Shown here piece by piece: positions 58,918-64,000 of a DNA stretch of 64,000 nucleotides (positions are counted from its first letter, which is position 1; every line of letters starts with the position of its first letter). Source of the stretch: Thiomicrorhabdus chilensis DSM 12352 (GTDB taxonomy: Bacteria; Pseudomonadota; Gammaproteobacteria; Thiomicrospirales; Thiomicrospiraceae); the NCBI RefSeq assembly GCF_000483485.1, contig NZ_KI519609.1:686072-750071 (forward strand), in the 5' to 3' direction. The notes below the pieces were generated by a model. It did not search any database. It saw only the letters and a program-made list of their open reading frames with translations, and was not told the origin of the DNA. The translations under genes were made by a program, and so were the position numbers.

Positions 58918-60150
58918 ATGACCGTCTCTAAATTGACCCCCGCACTGATTCTTGTATTGACCTCTCCAGCGGTAATGGCTTCAGGCTTTGCCTTAATTGA
59001 ACAAAGCGCCAGTGGGCAAGGTTTGTCCTATGCCGGTGCCGCAGCCAGTGCTGAAGATGCCAGTGTGATGTGGTTTAACCCGGCGGGCTTGACACAAATT
59101 GAAGGCAGTCAGGCGGTGGCCGGGATGCACGTGCTTTTGCCTTCAAATGATTTTACCAATAGTGATTCACGTATTGAAGGCGTGATGCCATTGAGTGGGG
59201 ATGACAATGCCGCGACCAATGGATTGGTTCCGAACTTATACTGGAAAGGCCAGTACGGTGATTATGCACTCGGGTTTGGTTTGAATGTGCCTTATGGGCA
59301 AAAACTGGAATATGCGGATGATTGGGCTGGGCGATATCAGTCGATTGAAACCGATTTGAAGTCGGTTAATTTAAATGCCAATATTGCACGCAAGCTTAAC
59401 GGCCACACTTCCATTGGTTTTGGCGTGAATGCACAGTATGTGACCTTGAACATGAGTCAAAAGATTTTCACCGGCGGGGCAGACGGCGAAGCGGAAATTG
59501 AAGCCGACAGCTGGGGCTATGGATACAATCTCGGGTTGTTGACCCAGGTCTCTCTTTCGACAAAGGTGGGACTGTCTTATCGTTCTGAAATCACCCAAAA
59601 TGCGAAAGGTGAGGTGGATTACAATGGCTTGGCTCCCGGGCAAACTTTGAAGTCAGATGTGACCTTGCCTGCTACGGCCATGTTTGCAGTGACGCATGAT
59701 TTAAATGAGCATATTTCGTTGTTGGCGGATGCAACCTGGACGGGATGGAGTGCCTATGATGAGTTGGTGATTGAGTTTGCCAATGGCAGTCGTTCTGAAA
59801 CCAATCAGAATTTTAAAGACTCCATGCGTTATGCGTTAGGAATGATCTATGATTATAGTGATGACTGGCGCTTTAGAACTGGGATCGCTTTTGACGAAAC
59901 GCCTGTGCCCAATGCTGAAAGCCGTTCATCCCGAACGCCTGACAGCAATAAAACATGGGTGTCCGTTGGCTTTAATTATCAAGTGACGCCAAGTATCAGC
60001 CTGGATGCCGGGTACAGTCATTTGTTTGCAGATAAGGCCAAGATCAACAAACATGAAACACTGAGTCCGAGTGGTTTGGATAACTACGTGGTCGGTGAAT
60101 ATGAGACCCATGTGGATATTGTCAGTCTGCAGATGGTTTGGAATTACTGA
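58918..60150 (+). CDS. FadL-family outer membrane transport protein
   Basis: This 410-residue beta-barrel has a signal peptide ending near ASG and the FadL/TodX N-terminal hatch signature GFALIEQSASGQGLSYAGAAASAEDASVMWFNPAGLT (about residue 22-60, with conserved NPAG). It ends in an aromatic residue (WNY), as outer-membrane proteins do. FadL proteins admit long-chain fatty acids or other hydrophobic compounds; the substrate here is unknown. GGAG precedes ATG 58918. Confidence 0.92.
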   Translation: MTVSKLTPALILVLTSPAVMASGFALIEQSASGQGLSYAGAAASAEDASVMWFNPAGLTQIEGSQAVAGMHVLLPSNDFTNSDSRIEGVMPLSGDDNAATNGLVPNLYWKGQYGDYALGFGLNVPYGQKLEYADDWAGRYQSIETDLKSVNLNANIARKLNGHTSIGFGVNAQYVTLNMSQKIFTGGADGEAEIEADSWGYGYNLGLLTQVSLSTKVGLSYRSEITQNAKGEVDYNGLAPGQTLKSDVTLPATAMFAVTHDLNEHISLLADATWTGWSAYDELVIEFANGSRSETNQNFKDSMRYALGMIYDYSDDWRFRTGIAFDETPVPNAESRSSRTPDSNKTWVSVGFNYQVTPSISLDAGYSHLFADKAKINKHETLSPSGLDNYVVGEYETHVDIVSLQMVWNY

Positions 60151-60168
60151 GTTTGATCGCCAATATCG

Positions 60169-60207
60169 AAAACAAACAGGCCTGCTTATAGCAGGCCTGT
60201 TTGTTTT
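60169..60207. terminator. Bidirectional terminator from an inverted pair of CAGGCCTG elements
   Basis: A perfect 17-base stem (60169-60185 with 60191-60207) closes on TTATA. Each arm contains one CAGGCCTG core, and A/T runs flank both ends. It lies between the convergent fadL and inositol-phosphatase genes. Confidence 0.92.
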
Positions 60208-60231
60208 TAGGGTATGCGTTTTAATTGGGTG

Positions 60232-61044
60232 TTACTGTGAAGCCTGTTGCAGGTGGGCGCGCCATTCGTCAAAGAGTGCCGGTGTAGTGGCGGCCAAAGC
60301 AGAACGTTTGACAACCTTGGGCACAACCACCGATTCGCCATCCAAAGTACAGCTTTTGCCGCCAGCCTCTTCGAGTATCAACCAGCCCGCGGCATAGTCC
60401 CAGATGTTTTGTGCGCCATGCAGATAAACCTGCCCGCGCCCGGCGGCAATCCAGCACCAGTCAAGCGCAACCGAGCCAAAGCTGCGTTGCGAAGCGTAGG
60501 GCGGGGTTTGAGCCAGGTTGGTGGATAACGGCGTTTTAAGGCGCTTGAAGTCGACAATGCTGCTGCACTGTTTGAGGGTTTGTTTGGCGGTGGCCGCAAC
60601 CAGTGGCTGGTCATTCAGCTCCGCGCCCAGGCCTTTTCGAGCAGCGAACATTTCATTGCGACTGGGATCGTAGATCAATCCGACGACCAGTTCGCCTTGA
60701 ATCATTAGCGCCAAAGAGACTGAGAAAAAAGGGATGCCGCAGGCAAAGTTGCTGGTGCCGTCAACCGGATCCAAGATCCAGCAACCCTGTTCACTTTGCA
60801 TGGCCGCCTGCTGTTCTTCCAGTGAGGATTCCTCCCCCAGAAAAGCGAATTCCGGCCAGTTCTCGGTCAAGAACTCGGCGGTTTTAATCTGCATCTGGGT
60901 GTCGGCTTCTGTCAGCAGCGATCCATCATCTTTAGTTTGTGCGCTCACCTTCTCAAAGCGGCCAAGCACTTCGGTCTTAGCCAGCTGGATGATGCCTTGT
61001 TTGAGTTGATTCCAGACGTGAGGCTGGTTGAAGGTGTGGCGCAT
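60232..61044 (-). CDS. Inositol monophosphatase family protein (SuhB/CysQ-like)
   Basis: This 270-residue member of the Li+-sensitive metal phosphatases has the site residues in FLGEESSLEEQQ (Glu, about residue 75), WILDPVDGTSNFACGIPFF (about 95; DPVDGT) and NIWDYAAGWLILEEAGGK (about 210; WDxAAG). Substrate could be inositol phosphate, fructose-1,6-bisphosphate or adenosine bisphosphate (CysQ role). It is 11 bases downstream of the CorC-type gene and probably in its operon. Confidence 0.88.
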   Translation of the reverse strand: MRHTFNQPHVWNQLKQGIIQLAKTEVLGRFEKVSAQTKDDGSLLTEADTQMQIKTAEFLTENWPEFAFLGEESSLEEQQAAMQSEQGCWILDPVDGTSNFACGIPFFSVSLALMIQGELVVGLIYDPSRNEMFAARKGLGAELNDQPLVAATAKQTLKQCSSIVDFKRLKTPLSTNLAQTPPYASQRSFGSVALDWCWIAAGRGQVYLHGAQNIWDYAAGWLILEEAGGKSCTLDGESVVVPKVVKRSALAATTPALFDEWRAHLQQASQ

Positions 61045-61055
61045 AGTCTTCTCGC

Positions 61056-62327
61056 TTAAGTTTGTGACAAATCGATTAATTTCACTTTCTCAATGGCATT
61101 GGACGAGGTTTCAACTACCTCCAGAATATAGTCGTCGATACGAATACAGGTGCCGATATTGGGTAGTGATTCAAGCTCTTCCTGAATCAAGCCGTTTAAG
61201 GTTTTTGGACCATCAGTCGGAAGGTTGAAATTGTATTCTTTATTGAGGTCGCGCACGAACTCACCGGCTTCAAACGACCAGGAACCATCTTCGTTGATCT
61301 CGATCGCTTCGGGAGTTTTGGATTTACTGTCGGTGGAGAGTTTACCGACAATCTCTTCCAGCAAATCTTCCATGGTCAGCAGTCCCTGTATGTCTCCGTA
61401 TTCATCCACGATGAGCGCCATGCGGCGTTTGTTGTGATTGAATTTTCCCAGCTGAATGTTCAAGGAGGTGGTCTCAGGAACAAAATAAGCGGGTTTGGTG
61501 AGCTTGATAAGGTCTTTTAGGCTCACATCACTGCGCATGAGTGCAGGAAGAGCCCGTCGGAGATTGAGAATGCCGATCAGGTCATCATCAATGCTGCCAC
61601 GATAAATCGGAATGCGTGTATATGGGGATTTCTGAAGCGCTTTCAAAATCCCTTCAATCGGCTGATCGATGTTGACACCGTAGACTTCCTGCTTGGGAAT
61701 CATGACGTCCTCAACCGTGACACTTTCCAGTTGCAGGATACTGGTCAGCATGGAGCGGTATTCGGAGGGCAATTGGCCTGTTGCTTCATCAATCAAGGTC
61801 TGTAATTCTTCCTGGCTCAGTTCGTGATGATCGTGATCCTGAGTCAGTCTGACTCGGAAAAGCTTCAAGAAGCCATTGGCAAAAAAGTTTACAAACCAGA
61901 CAATCGGCGACAACAGCTTTAGTAAGGGGGTTAAAAAGTAGGCCGCCGGATAGGCGATTTTTTCCGGGTAGAGTGCGGCTAATGTTTTGGGTGCAACCTC
62001 TGCGAAAATTAAGATGACAAGTGTTAACAGTCCGGCGGCCAAAGCGATACCGGCTTCTCCCATAAGGCGCATTGCGATGATCGTGGCAATGGAGGAGGCA
62101 AAGATATTGACGAAATTGTTACCCAGTAAAATCACGCCAAGCAGGCGGTCGGGCGATTTAAGCAGTTTTTGAGCTCGAATCGCGGCTTTGTTTCCGGACT
62201 TTGCATGATGTTTTAGGCGGTATTTATTGAGCGCCATCATGCCAGTTTCAGAGCTTGAGAAAAGAGCCGACAGTACGATAAGCAAAATCAGGATGCCGAA
62301 CAGAATAGGAAGTTCTAGGGAGTTCAA
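61056..62327 (-). CDS. CNNM/CorC-family transporter (YfjD-like)
   Basis: This 423-residue protein has an N-terminal DUF21 membrane domain (about residues 1-190, four helices), two CBS domains (about 205-320; MIPKQEVYGVNIDQPIEGILKAL, MALIVDEYGDIQGLLTMEDLLEEIVG) and a C-terminal CorC/HlyC domain (about 335-420). Such proteins export Mg2+ or Co2+. The start is TTG 62327, because an in-frame stop lies 9 bases before it. Order ypjD-yfjD near ffh matches E. coli. Confidence 0.9.
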   Translation of the reverse strand: MNSLELPILFGILILLIVLSALFSSSETGMMALNKYRLKHHAKSGNKAAIRAQKLLKSPDRLLGVILLGNNFVNIFASSIATIIAMRLMGEAGIALAAGLLTLVILIFAEVAPKTLAALYPEKIAYPAAYFLTPLLKLLSPIVWFVNFFANGFLKLFRVRLTQDHDHHELSQEELQTLIDEATGQLPSEYRSMLTSILQLESVTVEDVMIPKQEVYGVNIDQPIEGILKALQKSPYTRIPIYRGSIDDDLIGILNLRRALPALMRSDVSLKDLIKLTKPAYFVPETTSLNIQLGKFNHNKRRMALIVDEYGDIQGLLTMEDLLEEIVGKLSTDSKSKTPEAIEINEDGSWSFEAGEFVRDLNKEYNFNLPTDGPKTLNGLIQEELESLPNIGTCIRIDDYILEVVETSSNAIEKVKLIDLSQT

Positions 62328-62467
62328 TGCGGTTCAATTACATTATGGATTGGCTAAGAATTATAACGATTAATGATCCCATTAAAAAGAGTTTATCTCT
62401 TTTTTTGTTGCCTTCATATTTGCATTGAGTTCGAGCTAACTGACTATTTTTAAATGGAATATTGGGT

Positions 62468-63259
62468 TTACTGGTAAATTCCGTATAAAATCAGTTCGGT
62501 GCCGATATAACTTAAAACCAGAAAAACGTAAGCCCAGATTGTGTATTTGGCGGCTTTCTGTCCACGCCAGCCACGCTGGAAGTGGCCGACCAGAAAGGTG
62601 GCATAAACCAACCAGGCCAAGATGGCGAAAAAGGTCTTGTGAATAAGGTGTTGCGCAAAGAGGTTTTCAATGAAAAACACACCACTCAATAAAGCAAAGC
62701 TCAAAAACACAAAGCCGATAATGATCAGTTGAATCAGTATCTTTTCCATTGTCTGGAGCGGTGGCAGGGCTTTAAGCAGTGTCGAGAGCTGTTTTTTTCG
62801 GAAGCGACGTTCCTGCAAGCTATATAAAATGGCTTGGGCGGTGGCCAGTCCCATGATGCTGTAGGCGGAGATTGAGATCAATACATGGCTTCCTAACTCA
62901 TAAGGTAAAGGATGCATGTCGTTCAGACCAAGAGGGAGAACGGTGGTAAGGGCGGCCAGAGGAAAAATAAAAATGCCCAGTGTTTCCGTCTGTTTATTGA
63001 TGTTGGTAATCAGTAAAATCGAACTTCCGAGTAACGCAATTAAAGACAGTCCGTTTCCAAATCCGAATTGAATCTGATAGCCGTCCAATAAGGTTGTGCT
63101 CAAAGCGAAGCCATGCAGTAAAACCGCAACTAGGGCAATGCCCAGTATCTTGTGGCGAATAGAATCTTGAGTTTGGTTTTGCACTTTTTGCCACAACAGA
63201 AAGCTGGCGTAAAAGTAGAGCAGACTTGCGATCAATGCGCTGAAGCCACTTAGAATCAT
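62468..63259 (-). CDS. Cytochrome c assembly-type membrane protein (YpjD-like)
   Basis: This 263-residue protein with about eight helices belongs to the CcsA/CcmC-like family and carries the histidines in PLPYELGSHVLISISAYSIMGLATAQAIL and KTFFAILAWLVYATFLVGHFQRGWRGQKAAKYTIWAYVFLVLSYIG (about residue 210-255). In E. coli the homologue next to ffh is YpjD. Function is not established; a heme-handling role is inferred from the family. Confidence 0.87.
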   Translation of the reverse strand: MILSGFSALIASLLYFYASFLLWQKVQNQTQDSIRHKILGIALVAVLLHGFALSTTLLDGYQIQFGFGNGLSLIALLGSSILLITNINKQTETLGIFIFPLAALTTVLPLGLNDMHPLPYELGSHVLISISAYSIMGLATAQAILYSLQERRFRKKQLSTLLKALPPLQTMEKILIQLIIIGFVFLSFALLSGVFFIENLFAQHLIHKTFFAILAWLVYATFLVGHFQRGWRGQKAAKYTIWAYVFLVLSYIGTELILYGIYQ

Positions 63260-63494
63260 GAAGTTGCAACCTTAAACAATGAGTTTATGAGTTTGAAGTC
63301 TGAATGCGTTCAGGTTCAATGCGATTCAGGGGTTATGCCTAACACTGGAGCAGAGGCTCCACTATTGGGCGGAATATTTAGTTATAATAGCGGAATTACA
63401 GTTTGAATAGAAGACTGATGCGTACTTTGCCTAAAGGATTTTTATAAAAGACCGGATGGCAATGGCATGGAGTCGATTTAGGAGAGTGACCGTC

Positions 63495-64000
63495 ATGTTT
63501 GACAATCTATCGGAACGTTTAACGAAAACCTTTAAATCCCTGAAAGGGCAAGGCCGTTTGACTGAAAGCAATATTAAGGATGCCTTGCGCGATGTGCGTA
63601 GAGCCCTGTTGGAAGCGGACGTTGCGCTGCCGGTGGTGAAGGATTTCATTGCTAAGGTTCAGGATCGCGCCGTCGGTCAGGAGGTTTCGACGAGTTTGAA
63701 TCCGGGTCAGGCATTCATCAAGATTGTTCGTGAACAATTGACAGAAGTCATGGGCCAGGAAGTGGAGCCTCTGAACTTCAATGTGGAACCGCCCGCCGTG
63801 ATTATGGTGGCCGGTTTGCAAGGGGCGGGTAAAACCACTTCTGTGGCCAAACTGGCTAAATGGCTGAAGGAACGTGAAAAGAAAAAGGTCATGGTGGTGT
63901 CGGCCGACGTATACCGTCCGGCCGCGATTAAGCAGTTGGAGACCTTGGCTGAGCAGGTGGATGTCATCTTTTATCCTTCTACGGCGGATCAGGATCCGGT
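63495..64000 (+). CDS. ffh: Signal recognition particle GTPase Ffh, 3' end cut by window
   Basis: The first 168 residues of the SRP54 homologue are present: N domain (MFDNLSERLTKTFKSLKGQGRLTESNIKDALRDVRRALLEADVALPVVKDF, here read from residue 1 to about 50), then the G domain with the P-loop VAGLQGAGKTTSVAKLAKWL (about 103) and VVSADVYRPAAIKQLE (about 134). ATG 63495 follows GGAGAGTGACC. The frame is open to the window edge; the M domain lies beyond. It is divergent from the ypjD-type gene. Confidence 0.96.
   Translation, partial: MFDNLSERLTKTFKSLKGQGRLTESNIKDALRDVRRALLEADVALPVVKDFIAKVQDRAVGQEVSTSLNPGQAFIKIVREQLTEVMGQEVEPLNFNVEPPAVIMVAGLQGAGKTTSVAKLAKWLKEREKKKVMVVSADVYRPAAIKQLETLAEQVDVIFYPSTADQDP

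Noticed and set aside
63340-63360. Hairpin TGGAGC-AGAG-GCTCCA upstream of ffh, considered as a 4.5S SRP RNA or riboswitch piece
   Set aside because: It is only a 6-base stem, the conserved SRP RNA GGAA-tetraloop region is absent, and proximity to ffh alone is not evidence.

Overview
The window reads as chromosomal DNA of a gammaproteobacterium, most likely of the Thiotrichales/Piscirickettsiaceae type (Thiomicrospira, Thiomicrorhabdus, Hydrogenovibrio or a Methylophaga-like relative). This rests on the gammaproteobacterial blocks yrbG-kdsC-lptCAB, mlaFEDCB-ibaG-murA-hisGD, petABC, yajC-secDF and ffh, combined with a DabAB inorganic-carbon transporter typical of chemolithoautotrophs. The genus is an inference. 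No phage, insertion sequence or CRISPR array was seen, and the coding density is high.

Layout. 1-9.8 kb: one tight co-directional operon for methylamine use through N-methylglutamate (mgdABCD, gmaS, mgsABC), ending in folD. 10-14 kb: an orphan glutamine amidotransferase, a GNAT acetyltransferase, amtB-glnK, an XRE-cupin regulator and tRNA-Asn. 14.3-18.3 kb: dabB-dabA. 18.7-25.8 kb: a small surface-polysaccharide export group (YjbH-like barrel protein, poly-Ser lipoprotein, multi-SLBB export protein, Wzz-like protein) with no glycosyltransferases. 25.9-28.2 kb: two phosphatases and tRNA-Val/tRNA-Leu. 28.5-30.4 kb: a PAS-GGDEF-EAL protein. 30.5-37.9 kb: queA-tgt-yajC-secD-secF-prfC. 38-44.5 kb (minus strand): OmpA-type lipoprotein, mgtE, hpf, lptB-lptA-lptC, kdsC, yrbG. 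44.6-54.7 kb: DUF72-like gene, mlaFEDCB, yadGH-type ABC exporter, ibaG, murA, hisG, hisD, NIF3-like gene. 54.8-60.2 kb: petABC, radA, fadL. 60.2-64 kb: inositol-phosphatase family gene, CorC-type gene, ypjD-type gene and the 5' part of ffh.

How it fits together. GmaS and MgsABC move the methylamine nitrogen onto glutamate as N-methylglutamate. MgdABCD then oxidises the methyl group, probably onto tetrahydrofolate through the GcvT-like part of MgdC, and FolD, encoded 4 bases further on, can take methylene-THF to formyl-THF. AmtB/GlnK nearby fits ammonium or methylammonium uptake. With DabAB this suggests an autotroph that uses methylamine chiefly as a nitrogen source, though carbon or energy use cannot be excluded.

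The most unusual signal is not a gene. The 8-base palindrome CAGGCCTG occurs about 24 times by eye, where about one is expected by chance. Half the copies are intergenic. Several are extended to a 19-base form or arranged as perfect inverted repeats that appear to serve as terminators. This resembles a highly iterated palindrome or a DNA-uptake-type signal.
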